Assembly (NCBI RefSeq): GCF_042477335.2
Contig: NC_091255.1
Span: 49,764,501-49,828,500 of the forward strand
DNA from: Ovis canadensis
Lineage: Eukaryota > Chordata > Mammalia > Artiodactyla > Bovidae
Direction of reading: 5' to 3'
DNA length: 64,000 nt
Shown here: piece by piece, positions 23,250 to 35,311 of the stretch
How positions within the stretch are numbered: position 1 is the first letter of the stretch
Layout: each line of letters opens with the position of its first letter
Made by a program: the position numbers and the translations under genes
Notes under the pieces: model-generated
The model's input: the letters and a program-made list of their open reading frames with translations, nothing else
Told to the model about the DNA's origin: nothing
Databases searched by the model: none

Positions 23250-23620
23250 TATTATCAGGTTAAGAAACAGAACTTAAGCCCAACCCTTTCAAATATAACT
23301 CTCAATAGTACAGAATCGGTCACTTTCCTTTTATATTATGATTGTCACGCTCATCCATGTCATTTTCGGGTAGTTCATTCATTCTCCTTGCTGTATAGTC
23401 ATCCAGTGATTGAATATGACACATTTTATTTATTTACTGTTGATATATATGTGGGTTGGTTGCAGTTTGGGGATAATAAAAGTAATGTTGTTATGAACTG
23501 GTCCTCTGGTGCACATAGATAAACATTTCTGTTGGATAAATATCTACAAGTAGAACTGCTTGGTCAAAGTGTTTATACTGTCCTCTGTAGAGGTCTTTCC
23601 CACTTTTATTATATTTCTTC
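23250..23620 (-). mobile_element. old L1 fragment
   Basis: Antisense old L1 ORF2 3' region: cattcattctccttgctgta, ttgcagtttggggataataa and gaactgcttggtcaaag blocks. Related copies lie at 48470-48840 and 56660-57070. Confidence 0.65.
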
Positions 23621-24297
23621 TTTTAGTTACTCGATAGTTTATGCTATTATAGAGTACAACTTAAAATTTTAATTTCTCAGTATTTCTGACATATATAAGA
23701 GTAGTTAATTTATGTATGCTGATATTATAACCAAACTTCCTAATTATTTCTAAATGTTTACCAATCGATGGGCTTAAAAAAATCTTTTTTACATACATAG
23801 TCATATCAACTGCAGTTGACAGGATTTCCCCTCTAAAGTTGAACTTACAGACATAAATAGGACTAGAACCAATTTATACAAAGGCACTTTAGAGAGAAAA
23901 TGTGATATCAAGACTAGCAGAATTTCCTCAAGCTTGCAGGGGATTTGAAAAATGAATGTGTGTTTCTTCAGTGGGGATGGGACAGCTGGCTATGGAAGGT
24001 CAGAGTCAGGAGAGGCACACATACAAGGTTTGGCAGTGCACAGGCACGAGGGGCCCTCCTCCTGAGTCTTCCAGCCCCTTAGGAAAGACCACGTGTTTGA
24101 CATGAGTGCATGGGATACTATTCAACAGTTTGTTGTTCCTAATACTTATTTTGATTCTTTGCTCTCATAAAAGGAACTTCTAGTTGCTGTTTGACTTTCC
24201 CTTTAGATACTCCTGCACAGAGAAATGACGGGTCTAATAGACTGTCCAAACTGTCGTCATTACAGTTATGATTGTGGTTAATGCGTGTGTGTGTGCA
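23621..24297. other. spacer, nothing recognised
   Basis: Part of copy A. Also shared in part with the region after the gene at 55370 (tatcaagactagcagaattt block at about 23909 and about 57614), so it belongs to an older KRTAP9 duplication unit. Confidence 0.45.
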
Positions 24298-24508
24298 CGT
24301 GTGCTCAGTTGTGTCCAGCTCTCTGCAGCCCCATGGACTACAGCCTTCTAGCTCCTCTGCCCATGGCATTTTCCAGGCAAGAACCCTGGAGTAGACTGCC
24401 TTTTTCTTCTCCAAGGGATCTTCCTGACTCAGGGACTGAACCCAGGTCTCTTGTGTCTCCTGCATTGGCAAGTGGGTTTTTTACTAGTTGAGCCACCAGG
24501 GAAGCCCA
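24298..24508 (-). mobile_element. Bov-tA SINE
   Basis: Antisense full-length unit ending in gagccaccagggaagccc, preceded by a (GT)n run. Counterpart at 49513-49723. Confidence 0.85.
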
Positions 24509-25129
24509 ATTGTGATGAATAAATTGGCATTAGTCTATGGAATGAATAAAATTATTATGCCTCAAGAGGGGTACATGAATCAGAGCAGATTTCTGAGTTT
24601 GCAAGAATCAGTTCAGAGACTTCTTTGGAGCATAATATATTTTGCAAGAAGTTACTTAATTCTTTCTACTCTGTCATCACATTCTTAGGCCAAAGAACAA
24701 TTTTCTTTAGAGGATATTCTTTCTCACACTGGATGCTTACAAATATTTGATGAAGACGAATGCATGAGTGGCTGGACAACACCCAAGGCCAAAAAGAAAA
24801 AAACCCTCTGCATTCTAAATTGCAGCTATAAAATCCTTCCAGCACCCAAATATTATATATATATATATGATATATATATATATCATATATATATAGTTTG
24901 CAATTTGAGACAATTGAAAAAGTAAAGATGTTAAACTAGTTTAACTAAAAATGTTTTTGCATGTTTTTTGATAAATATATAAATAAATATTACATATAAA
25001 TATACATTTACTTACATAATTTTATATATTTGTATTTTTGTTGCAAAACACTAATTATAGAATTGCTTATGAAATTTTGTAGTCAAAATGTTTATGCTAT
25101 TGGATAACCTAAATATATTAATGTAATGC
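24509..25129. other. spacer with (TA)n tract
   Basis: No gene. An interrupted TA-dinucleotide tract lies at 24856-24897 (counterpart 50071-50103, shorter). Confidence 0.5.
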
Positions 25130-26169
25130 AAATATTTACAGACCTAATGAAGAAGTAGACAAGTATATGGTAATAGTTGAGGACATTAATAGTCCACTCG
25201 AGGACATTAATTTCACCACTGGACAGATCATCCAGACCAAAAAATACACAGGGGAATATTGGCCTTAAATGACACCATATACAAATCCATCTTGACAGAC
25301 ATATATAGAATACAGCTTTCAAGGGCAACATAATACATATTCTTCTCAAACACACACTTTACATTCTTCAGGATAGATTATATGTTGGCTCACTAAACAA
25401 ACTTGTAGTAAGTTAAAAAAGATTGAAACTATATAAAGTATACTTTGAAACCACAGTAGTATCCAACATTAGAAAGAAAACTGGAAATTCACAATGTGGA
25501 GATTCAATAAAATGCAACTGAACAACCGATGAATCAAAGAAGAAACCAAAAGAGAAATTTTAAAATACCTTGAGACAAATGATAATGGAATTACAGCATA
25601 CCAAAACGTATGGGGTGCAGAAACAGAAGTTCTAAAAGATAAGCTCATAGCAATGAATGCTTGAGAAACAAAAAAATTTCAAATAAACTGCCTAAGTTTA
25701 CACTCAAGGAACTAGATAAAGAAGAACAAAGGAAGTCCCAAGTGAGCAGAAGCAAGGAAATAAAGATCATAGTGGAAATAAATGAAACAGAGACTAAAAA
25801 AGGGAAAATAATAGGAGAGAAGATCAACAAAACTAAAAGCTGTTTTTATTTTAAAAAGGTAAGCAACTTAAAAACTTTAGCTAGACTCACTAAGAAAAAG
25901 AGAAGCCTCAAATTTAATATCAGAAATGAAAGAACATTGCAAACTACTGTGTAAACACTGTAAAATGTAATACATTGGTGAAAGAAATTGAAGAAAATAC
26001 AAATTTTTTGCTCAGGGATTAGAATAATAATATTGTTGAAATATCCTTACTACCTAAAGTAATTTACAGATTCAGCGCAATCCCTATTAAAAATCCAATG
26101 GCATTTTCACCAAAACAAGAAAAAAAATTGTAATATGTGTATGGAAGCATAGAAAACTCAGATAACCAA

Positions 26170-26361
26170 AGCAATCTTTTTTTTTCCTTTTTTTATTTTA
26201 TTTTTTAATATAAATTTATTTATTTTAATTGGAGGTTAATTACTTTATAATATTGTATTGGTTTTTGCCATACATCAACATGAATCCACCACAGGTATAC
26301 ACGCTTTCCCAATCCTGAACCCTCTCTCCCTCCACCCTGCCCCGTACCATCCCTCTGGGTC
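26170..26361 (-). mobile_element. bovine L1 3' tail inserted in old L1
   Basis: Antisense tail: T-rich run, aaatttatttattttaattg and gccatacatcaacatgaatc, then a C-rich end. The old L1 continues at 26362. Counterpart 51391-51587. Confidence 0.8.
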
Positions 26362-26651
26362 AAACAAAGCTGGAGACATAATGCTTGCTGATAGCAAAGT
26401 GTGTTACAAAACTATAGTAAATAACACTGTATGGTTCGGCATAAAAACGCACATACATCATGGAACAAAATAGAGAGCCCCGGCATAAACCCATACATTC
26501 TACAGCCAATTAATCTATAGCAAAGGAGCCAGGAATATACAATTGTGAAAATACAGTTTTCTCGAAACATGGTGTTGAAAAAACTGACAGCCACTTACAA
26601 AAGAATAAAACTGAGCTACTATCTTACACCATACACAGAAATTAACTCAAA

Positions 26652-26905
26652 ATGGACTTCCCTGGTGGTCTGGTGGTTAAGAATCCACCAGGGTTTGATC
26701 CCTGGTCTGGGAAGATTCCAGGTGCCTCAGAGCAAATACGCTCACCTGCCACATCTACTGGAGCCCCACACTCTCGAGTCTGTGCTCTGCAGAAAGATGC
26801 CACCACAGCGAGAAGCCTGCACACCTCAACTAGAGAGTAGCTCCCACTTACCCCAACTAGAGAAGGTCTGCACACAGCAATGAAGACCAACACAGGCAAA
26901 AAGAC
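26652..26905 (+). mobile_element. CHR/ART2A-type tRNA-derived SINE
   Basis: Starts tggacttccctggtggtctg and ends near gaagaccaacacaggcaaaa. It has lost about 18 bases of the tRNA-like head that are present in its counterpart at 51873-52137. Confidence 0.7.
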
Positions 26906-27061
26906 AAGAAAACTCAAAATGGATTAAACCTGAATCTGAAACCATCAAATTTCTGGAGGAAACATAGACCTTAACATTGCTCTTGGTGCTTAAAAAAAAA
27001 AAAAAATGACACTAAAAACAAAGGTAAAAAGTAAAGTGGGACTACATCAAACCAAAAAGCA

Positions 27062-27180
27062 GGAATTCCCTGGTGGTCCACTGAGTGTGACTCTGTGCTT
27101 TCACAGCTGGGGACCTGGGTTGAATCCCTGGTCCAGGAATTAAGATCCCACAAGCCACATGGTATGGCAAAAAGAAAAAA
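27062..27180 (+). mobile_element. CHR-type SINE fragment
   Basis: ggaattccctggtggtccac head followed by ggttgaatccctggtcc and an A-rich tail. Counterpart 52300-52420. Confidence 0.7.
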
Positions 27181-28475
27181 GCTTCCACACAGTAAAGTGA
27201 ATGGTAAAAAAAATGAAAAGGCAGCCTACTGACTGGGGGAAAATACTTGCAAATCATATACATGTTAAGGATTGATACTAAAATATATAAAGAACTCACT
27301 TGACCCAATAACAAAAAAACAAAACAAAAACAATCTGATTGAAAAAATGGGCAGACGTTTAGAACAGACTTTTTTCTTTTTCCTTATAAGACATACAGAT
27401 GGGCAACAGGTACTAGAAAGGTGCTCAACATTACTAAGCATCAGGGAAATGCGAATCAAAAGCATGATGAGTTATCACCTCATGGTTTTGCATGACTATA
27501 ATGAGAAGGACGAGCTACATCAAGTCTTGGTGAGAATGTGGAAAAAATAAAAACATTTGTGGGCTGTTTATGGGAGCATAAATTGGTACAGTCACTATGA
27601 GAAATACTATGCCTGTTCCTCAAAAATGGAAAGAAGAACTACCATCCAATCCAGCAATTCCACTTCTGGGTATTTATCTGAAGAAAACAAAACACTAACT
27701 GGGAACAATATAAGCACCCACATGTTCATTGCAGCACTGTTTACGATAGGCAAGATATGGAAACAACCAACGTGCCCATCAATGGATGAATGAAGAAAAT
27801 ATGTTATGTATTATGCAATGGAATACAATTCAGCAGGAAAATATAAGCTGCTTTCCCATTTGTGACAATATAAATGGACCCAGAAGACTTTATGCTAAGT
27901 GAAACAAGTCAGACAGAAAGACAAATACTATATAATCTCACTTATATTTGGAATACAAAAGAAACCCAAAAATCTAAACCCTGGGCTCACAGATGGAGAG
28001 AACACATTAATGGTAGGCAGAGTTGGAGTGGGGTGGTGGAGGGTGGGCAAAATGGGTAAAGGGGGTCAAAAGCACAAGCTTCCAGTTATAAATACACTCA
28101 TGAGGAAGGTAATGCACAGCATCGTGACTACAGTTAATAATACTCTCTTACATATTTGAAAGTTGCTAAGAGAGTAAATATTAAAAGCTCTCATCTCTCC
28201 AAAACATTTGGAACTGAAGTTGGTGATGGAGTTTAACTAGACTTACTGTGGTCATTGTGCAATACATACAGATATCAAGTCATTATGTTTCACACTTGAA
28301 ACTAATATAACGTATTATGACAATTATACCTCAATTTATAAAAACAAGAGGACACATACCAGTAGAATTCAGAAAGCTCACAATAGACAGGAGAGCACAT
28401 AACACTGCTGGTAGTGAAATGCTGAAACACTGTTTTATTCTTTTTTAATATTGTTGACTATATTCTTTCCCTCTG

Positions 28476-28664
28476 TGTGAAAGTAGTTTAGTCATGTCCG
28501 ACTCTTTGCCGCCCATAGACTCTACAGTCCATGGAATTCTCTAGGCCAGAATACTGGAGTGGGTAGCCTAATGCTTCTTCAGTGGATCTTCCTGACTCAG
28601 GAATTGAACTAGGGTCTCCTGCATTGCAGGTGGATTCTTTACCAACTGAGCTATCAGGGAAGCC
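28476..28664 (-). mobile_element. Bov-tA SINE
   Basis: Antisense unit ending gagctatcagggaagcc. Counterpart 53707-53899. Confidence 0.83.
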
Positions 28665-28898
28665 AATATTCTTTCCCTATGACATGAAATTACACTCCTA
28701 CATTTGTAACTAGAGGAGAGAGAGGGAGAGAATAGCACAGGAAAAAAGTTAAGAAATTATGTCTCACACATTCAGCATCTGTTAAAATATGTAAATTGCC
28801 AAATTCAAATATACCTTGGCTATCATTGTATTTGACTCAATTTTTAAAAATCTGTGTATAAGTGGGAGGTCTCACCTCAGATCACTGACCCAGCTACA

Positions 28899-29066
28899 AA
28901 ATGCTGCTGCTGCTAAGTCGCTTCAGTCGTGCCCGACTCTGTGCGACCCCATAGATGGCAGCCCACCAGGCTCCCCCGTCCCTGGCATTCTCCAGGCAAG
29001 AACACTGGAGTGGGTTGCTATTTCCTTCTCCAATGCATGGAAGTGAAAAGTGAAAGCGAAGTTGCT
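28899..29066 (-). mobile_element. Bov-A2 SINE cut by a deletion
   Basis: Antisense Bov-A2 that stops mid-body at 29066. The counterpart at 54380-54651 is complete, so this copy was truncated by the deletion that also removed a KRTAP9 gene from copy A. Confidence 0.85.
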
Positions 29067-29189
29067 ACAAGTCGAATTGCTTGGTGAAAGTATTTATACT
29101 GACCTCTGTAGAGGTCTTCCCCATTTTTATTTCTAAGTGTTTCATACTTTATGATATTTTAGGGTACAACTTAAAATGCTAATTTTTCA

Positions 29190-29300
29190 GTGTTTCTAAC
29201 ATGTGTGTGCATATGTGTGTTTTCTACATATGTGAAATGTGTGTGCATATATGTGTTTTCATATGTATGTGTATGTGTGTTTTCATATGTAAGGGTATGT
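29190..29300. repeat. (TG)n-rich microsatellite
   Basis: Imperfect TGTG/TATG stretches joined by ttttcata motifs. Counterpart 57105-57208. Confidence 0.7.
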
Positions 29301-29490
29301 GTGTCTCACTCTTTGTGACCCCATAGACTGCAGCCCACCAGGGTCTTCTATCCATGGAATTCTCCAGGCACAAACACTGGGGTGGATTGCCATCTTCTTC
29401 TCCAGGGGATCTTCCAGACCCAGGGACCGATCCTGGGTCTTCTGCATTGCAGGCAGATTCTTTACCATCTGGGCTTCTGGGAAAGTCCTG
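29300..29490 (-). mobile_element. Bov-tA SINE
   Basis: Antisense unit: gtgtctcactctttgtgacc through gcaggcagattctttaccat. Counterpart 57208-57396. Confidence 0.83.
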
Positions 29491-31035
29491 TTTCTGACAT
29501 GTAAAACAGCAATTAGTTCATATATTATAACCAAACTTCCTCATTACTTCCAATAGTTTATCAATAGATGGGTTTTCTTTTTAATTTTGCATGCATAGTC
29601 ATTGTCAACTACAGCTGATGGCTTGACCCTTCTAAAGTCTAACTTATAAGACAGAAGTAGGACTAGAACCAATTTATACAAAAGAACTTATAGAGAAATT
29701 GTGGTATCAAGACTAGCAGAATTTCCTCTTGCCTGGAAAGGATTTGAAAAATGAACGTGTGTTTTTGAAATGGGGTTGGAGTAGTCAGCCATGGGATTTC
29801 AGTCGGCAGAGGCACACAATCAAGGGTGGCAGTGCAACCAAGACTGCACAGGGGAGGGGGCCCTGCACCTGGGTCTTCCCGCCCTTATCAAAGACTACAT
29901 AATCGACCTGAGTTCATTAGATGCCACTCAGCATTCTGTTATTCCATATACTTCTTCTGATTGCTCACAAAATGACCTTCTGATTATTATTTAACTTTAC
30001 GTGTAGGTATTCACGCACAGAGAAATAACTGATCAAATGAACTATGAAAACTATAGTTCCTGCAATTATAATTGTGATCAATAAATGTGCATAAAATAAT
30101 GGGATAGATAAATTGTTATGCCTCAGGAGAGGGGTTCAACCTTTGTATGTAAATAAGAACAGATTTCTGAGTCTACAAAAATAATTTTGGACCCTGTGTA
30201 TTTGTCAAAATAATAGCAATCAACTTGAAAGCACTTGGGGAGAGAGCTACATTTTGCCCAGGTGAATGAATGTCATAATTTGATGGCACCATGTAATATT
30301 TTAATGTTACGCCTTTGAGTGCTTGTGGATTTCAGAGAAGGACGGCAATGCCAGCAATCAATGTTAGTTACAGCGTTTGAGCAAGACAGAGAATGTTGGG
30401 ACTTCACAGAGACTCAGTAATGGAAGAAACCCTTATAGTCTCCTGCTAGAATTAACTCACAGAAGCTGCAAATCAAAGACACAATACCCCTACTGCCAAC
30501 TGGTTGTTTAGTTGAGATATCTTGTCTCCATAGTAGCCCATTCCTTTTTCAGACATCTCTTATCAACAGTGATTATGTTAACATCTATCCCCCATTCCCC
30601 TCCCAGCCTGGTCTCCTGAATCTTTTGCTTATTGGGATCACTTGTTAGATAGCTAGATTGGCATTACTGAGCGGTTACTGAGCAGTACTCTCCCCGGTAG
30701 AAGATATGCACACTGAAAAATCACATTTGTTTCACACTAACCGCTGGCATATACTTTCCCACCTCCCAGGGTGCATTTTGGACAATGCCCAGCATTTCCC
30801 TACTGACTGCAGATGTTCATTTTTCCCTGAGGGCCCAGTCACTAAACTTTCCAACTAGATCTATAGTGTTAAGATTAAGTCTAAATATTTTCTCTAAATA
30901 TTCTAAATGTACTGGATTATGGTTTAGTGGAATGAAATACCATTGAAATGCATGAACATATGTTATCATTCTTATGAGTGTGTCTGTGCCTTTTTAAGAT
31001 GTTTCTAATTTACATTATTCACTTTCTGTACTGGG
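29491..31035. other. duplicated spacer, nothing recognised
   Basis: Near-identical to 57397-58938. No gene or named repeat is seen. Open frames here are short and not conserved in a way that suggests coding. Confidence 0.45.
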
Positions 31036-31246
31036 CTTCCCAGCTGGCACTAGTGATAAAGAACCTGCCTGCCTGCCAATGCAGGAGACATGAGAGATCC
31101 CTGGGGAGAGAAAATTCCCTTGAAAAAGGCACCCAAACCCACTCCAGTATTCCTGCCTGGAGAATCCCATGAACAGAGGCACCTGCCAGCCTACAGTACA
31201 TGGGATCGCAGAGAGTCAGACACGACTGAAGCGACTTAACATGCCT
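31036..31246 (+). mobile_element. Bov-tA SINE
   Basis: Sense unit from gggcttcccagctggcac to cgacttaacatgcctgcacg. Counterpart 58939-59149. Confidence 0.85.
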
Positions 31247-31354
31247 GCACGCACTTTCTTTACTAAACTCACTCTTAGATTGTGCTTTTATTTACTTCAG
31301 ATTTTATCTTCAACCATAAAATCTCTATAAAGGAAGGAAAGACCACAGCTCTTA

Positions 31355-31451
31355 GTCTTCTTGCCTGGAGAATTCCATGGACAGAGGAGCCTGACAGGCT
31401 GCAGTCCATGGGGTTGCAAAGAGTCGGACACAACTGAGCAACTATCACTCA
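31355..31451 (+). mobile_element. Bov-tA SINE, 5'-truncated
   Basis: Second half of the Bov body: ttgcctggagaattccatgg to gagcaactatcactcactt. Counterpart 59258-59354. Confidence 0.8.
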
Positions 31452-31564
31452 CTTAGTTACGGGAATTAAAATCATATGGAAGAGTACTCAGATTCTTGTT
31501 CAGCCACTCACTAGCCTTATTGGGAGAATGTACAGAACATACTTTTCATATATATTATGTTATC

Positions 31565-31775
31565 ATTTTTCATTTTTAACTTATTTCTATTTAATTATAG
31601 TTGATTTACAATGTTGTGTTAATTTTCCACTACTTTCTTTCATATTATGTCCACTTATGTATTTTTTAATTATTTATTTATTTTTTTTACTTTACAATGT
31701 TGTATTGGTTCTGCCACACATCAACATGAATCCGCCACGGGCATATGCGTGTTCGCCATCCTGAACCACTTATGT
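31565..31775 (-). mobile_element. L1 3' tails, two adjacent antisense pieces
   Basis: An older tail (agttgatttacaatgttgtg) is followed by a younger bovine tail (caatgttgtattggttctgc, acatcaacatgaatccgcc). Counterpart about 59468-59676. Confidence 0.7.
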
Positions 31776-31989
31776 ATTAATCTACAAGTGTTTTCTTTCT
31801 CTTCCCCCCACTTTTACGGGTCAGCCAGTCTATAAGCAGATGGCTTTGAAAAAACACAATTGTTATATTTTCAAGAACATCACAGAAAAACAAATCTATT
31901 CATCACTAGAAAATTGGTTTTTCCCTTACTTGTTTCATGATAATCTAAGGTTTTGTCTCTTTTGTTTAACACTGTATGCCTGCGTGGGT

Positions 31990-32210
31990 GCATGCTAAGT
32001 TGCTTCAGTCATGTCCAACTCTTTGCAAACTTATGGACTAAATAGCCCAACAGGTTCCTGTGTAAATAGGATTCTCCAGACAAGAATACTGGAGAGGGTT
32101 GCCATGCCCTCCTCCAGGGGATCTTCCCAATTCAGGGATGAAACCTATGTCTCTTAAGTCTCCTGCATTGGCAGGCAGATTCTTTACCACTAGCACCCCT
32201 GGGAAGCAAC
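31990..32210 (-). mobile_element. Bov-tA SINE
   Basis: Antisense unit from gcatgctaagttgcttcag to tttaccactagcacccctgg. Counterpart 59893-60112. Confidence 0.82.
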
Positions 32211-32267
32211 TATATGCTTGACTTATTTTTTTTTTTTGCTGTAACTACTGAATTCATTCTTTAAAAT

Positions 32268-33365
32268 ATAAATTTATTTAATTGGAGGCTAATTATAATA
32301 TTGTACTGGTTTTGCCTGACTTAACACAAATTAGCAATAAACTTCCAAGTTTTCAAGAGATGGGAATACCAGACCACCATATCTGTCTCCTGAGCAACCT
32401 GTAGCAGGCCAAGAGACAACAATTAGAATCGAACATGGAATAACAGACTGGTTCAAAATTGGTAAAGGAGTGCGTCAAGGCTGTATGTTGTCACCATGTT
32501 TATTTAACTTATATGCAGAGTACGTCATGTGAAATGCCAGGCTGGATGAAGCACAAGCTGGAATCAAGATTGCCAGGAGACATATCAATAACCTCAGATA
32601 TGTAGATGACACCACCCTTATGGCAGAAAGCGAAGAGGAACTAAAGAGCTTTTGTTGAAAGTGAAAGAGGAGAGTGAAAATATGGCTTAAAACTCAACAT
32701 TCGAAAAACTAAGATCATTGCATCCAGTCCCACCGCTAATGGCATACAGATGGGGAAACAATGAAAACAGTGACCAATTTTATTTTCTTGGGCTCCAAAA
32801 TCACTGCACATGGTGACTGCAGCCATAAAATTAAAAGACGCTTGCTCCTTGGAAGAAAAGCTATGACCAACCTGGATAGCATATTAAGAAGCAGAGACAT
32901 TACTTTGCTGACAAAGTTCCCTATAGTCAAAGCTATGGTTTTTCCCATAGTCATGTTTCGATGTGAGAGTTGGACCATAAAGAAGGCTGAGTGCCAAAGA
33001 ATTGATGCTTTTGAACTGTGGTGTTGAAAATCCCTTGGACTGCAAAGAGACAAAGCCAGTCAATCCTAAAGGAAATAAACCCTGCATTTTCATTGGAAGA
33101 ACTGATGCTGAAGCTGAAGCTCCAATATTTTTTCTACCTGATGCAAAGACCTGATTAATTGGAAAATACCCTGATGCTGGGAGAGCGAGAAGGCAGGAGG
33201 GGGAGGGGATGACAGAGGATGAGATGGTTGGGTGGCATCATCGGCTCAATGGACATGAGCTTGAGGAAGCTCCAGAATATGGTGAAGGACAGGGAAGCCT
33301 CATGTGCTGCAGTCCATGGGCTGCAAAGAATTGGATACAGCAGAGAGACTGAACAGCAAGAAAGT
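32268..33365 (+). mobile_element. BovB LINE 3' part behind a short L1 tail
   Basis: 32268-32317 is a short antisense bovine L1 tail. From about 32330 the BovB RT and C-terminal region reads in sense: gatgggaataccagaccacc, the 'ggctgtatgttgtcacc' block (RT motif GCMLSP), then FIFLGSKITAHGDCSHKIKRR and MFRCESWTIKKAECQRID. It ends near 33360 at a gactgaacagcaag motif. Frameshifted. Counterpart 60230-61270. Confidence 0.88.
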
Positions 33366-33505
33366 CAAGGTATTGGAAGGTAAGAGAACTTGTACCACAT
33401 CCAAGGAGAACAGTAGAGTTTTGTGCTGCCCTCAATGACTAAAGAGTACACAGGTAATAACTGCATTTGATTCTTGCAAAATCTAATTGATCATAATATA
33501 TAAAC

Positions 33506-33766
33506 ATGCAATACCTTAACTTTCACCAGTCCTTAGCCCCACAGAAGTTTTATACCAGGTGGAGAATTTTGCGTACTACAGATAACACTTTTGCTCTTCA
33601 AAGGCAGTGGAAAGAGAAAATAGTTACAGTGAACAATCAACAGTACACATGGGCACGACATATTTATTTTGCGGAAAAGTGGCCTCACAGTGATGTTCGT
33701 TGGCTGTTTACAAGTGGTGAAAGCCCTGACTGGATTGAGCTTGGGAGAAGCAAGACTGGAACATAA
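33506..33766 (+). other. unrecognised open stretch inside the duplicated flank
   Basis: An 86-codon open frame (with WKEKIVTVNNQQYTWARHIY). It is open again in copy B (61482-61679), and related DNA lies inverted at about 47050-47300 where the frame is not kept. Copy A and copy B differ mostly by amino-acid-changing substitutions. I do not recognise a family; it may be a worn retrocopy or chance. No promoter or signal is assigned. Confidence 0.25.
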
Positions 33767-34740
33767 GGAGACTTGGAGAATAATTATTTATATAGAGATG
33801 GGTTGAGGACAGAAAGTATTTCCCACTTGTGTCCCACATCATGATCTTCAGAGTGTTCATGATAGAGAAGTCACCAGACAACTACAAATGTGGAACAGCT
33901 CATCCCATCTCTGTCTTCGGGTGCATCAATATTTGCACAAGGGAGCATGAACAAAGCTTCCACTGGCAGTGATAGAGGACTTGTGTGAACCCAATAGCTT
34001 AGGCTCCCTCTCACCATGGCTGCCCCTGCTCTGTGTGCTGCCAGTCAGAAGCAGAGAATGTTGCTGAGCACCGACAGGCTAGCGTCATAACTCATTCACC
34101 ACACCACACAAAGGCAAGTTATCCTCTCAGACTAGTAGGAAAAGAGACAGGTTCTCCTTTCTAGGACTGCATGTTCTAAACATGGGTTTGTCATCCCTAT
34201 CAGCTGTACTGTTGGCTAGAGTAGTATTGGCATAGGATTCTGAATAGCATCAATTTGGACCAAGAGACCCACTTTTTGAAGAACAAGACCAACAACAGGC
34301 ACACAAACATGAGAGCTACCTGTTCTACCATACATCACATGACAGAGATGACTGGCCCCATGGACAATTGGAGTGGTCTTGCAAATGTGGGGCAAAGAAC
34401 CAACTTAGAGGTGACAACACATGGTTTTGATATCGTGTCTTCTGGATGTAGTGTATATCTTGACCCAAAGACCATTACCTGATTCCTCTTAGGTAGTACC
34501 AAATATATCCACAGAGGTAGTACACATGGTTTCAGAAAGTGATGTAGGAGTGAATCCTCTCAACTGAACTCAAGGTAACATTCTTGGGAATCTGTGCTTC
34601 CCATCCTGGATTGAAGGCTTTAACACTGTGAAAGTCACATCTCTTTGAAGGAATATCAGTTCAGTTCCGTTCAGTCACTCAGTCGTGTTCATCATCTGAT
34701 CAGTTTGCATTCCTCATGTAGGTAGACCAGTGGGAAGCTC
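33767..34740. other. duplicated spacer, nothing recognised
   Basis: Shared with copy B (61680-62653) and, inverted, with 44500-47000. A 75-codon open frame at 34255-34482 is also open in copy B, but it has no family match that I know. Confidence 0.4.
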
Positions 34741-34899
34741 TTTGAACTCCATCAAGCTGATTCACAAGTTTTTTTAAGAGAGATTTGTAACAAATTCTGG
34801 TGGAGCATACTAGTTGTCAGCAAAGTCTAAGGAGTTATTTTTTGTCCTCAGTAGCAAGTCAGTTAACATAAGGTGTTGTGTGGGGACAGGGGTTCTTTT
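34741..34899 (-). pseudogene. orphan KRTAP9 3' UTR fragment
   Basis: On the minus strand this matches the 3' UTR that follows the gene at 35776-36351, from just after the stop (aaagaacccctgtc) to the gcttgatgga(g/t)t block, with no coding part. The inverted arm near gene 42485 lacks this insert: there cagcaattagtaact runs directly into ...cccactggtct. Counterpart 62654-62817. Confidence 0.65.
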
Positions 34900-35305
34900 A
34901 CAGTTACTAATTGCTGAGGGATGGTTATCAAGAAGAGGTAGAGAGTAGGGACAAATAGTCTGAACGTAATTTCCTTGGCATATCTTAGGATGTGTCCATG
35001 CCCAGCAACTGTACATAAACAAAGACAACAACTACAGCTTAGTCACTGAGGTTCAAGCATCGGTTTCCTTGGGATGTAAAGGTAAACACCTGTGAGCAGG
35101 AACAGAAGACTCTATCCTTGAAGAGTGTGTTCATTATTAGCTAAAGCATACTACACAATCTACTTAATGAGCTAATAATTGATTCTGAGAGCTAACATGA
35201 TACTCATAATGGATAATGCATATAGTATGTAGTATGTACTTAAGTCTCTATATCAGGAATGCCATGTAAAAATCAAACACAATGTAGGAAGATTATGGCA
35301 AAGAA

Positions 35306-35311
35306 TTTATT
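35306..35311 (-). terminator. poly(A) signal of the KRTAP9 gene at 35776-36351
   Basis: AATAAA on the minus strand, 465 bases beyond the stop. It matches the signal distance in the other KRTAP9 genes. Confidence 0.7.

Larger units (their letters stand above)
25130..28340 (+). mobile_element. old L1 with later insertions
   Basis: Degraded L1 ORF2 in sense: 25690-25950 (KEEQRKSQVSRSKEIKIIVE-like), 26362-26650, and 27180-28160 with MFIAALFTIGKIWKQPTCPS and the terminal 'ctcacttatatttgg' region. It is broken by a young L1 tail (26170-26361) and two CHR-type SINEs (26652-26905, 27062-27180). Many stops; not coding. Confidence 0.8.

Noticed and set aside
24856-24897. Palindromic TA tract as an origin or regulatory site
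   Set aside because: Simple TA microsatellite with different length in copy B; nothing else supports a function.
27421-28150. Open frames repeated in copies A and B (27.4-28.2 kb and 52.6-53.4 kb) as a conserved gene pair
   Set aside because: They are old L1 ORF2 ends that are alike because the block was duplicated recently.
34255-34482. 75-codon open frame kept in copy B at 62169-62396
   Set aside because: Short, no recognisable family, and its conservation is explained by the recent duplication.
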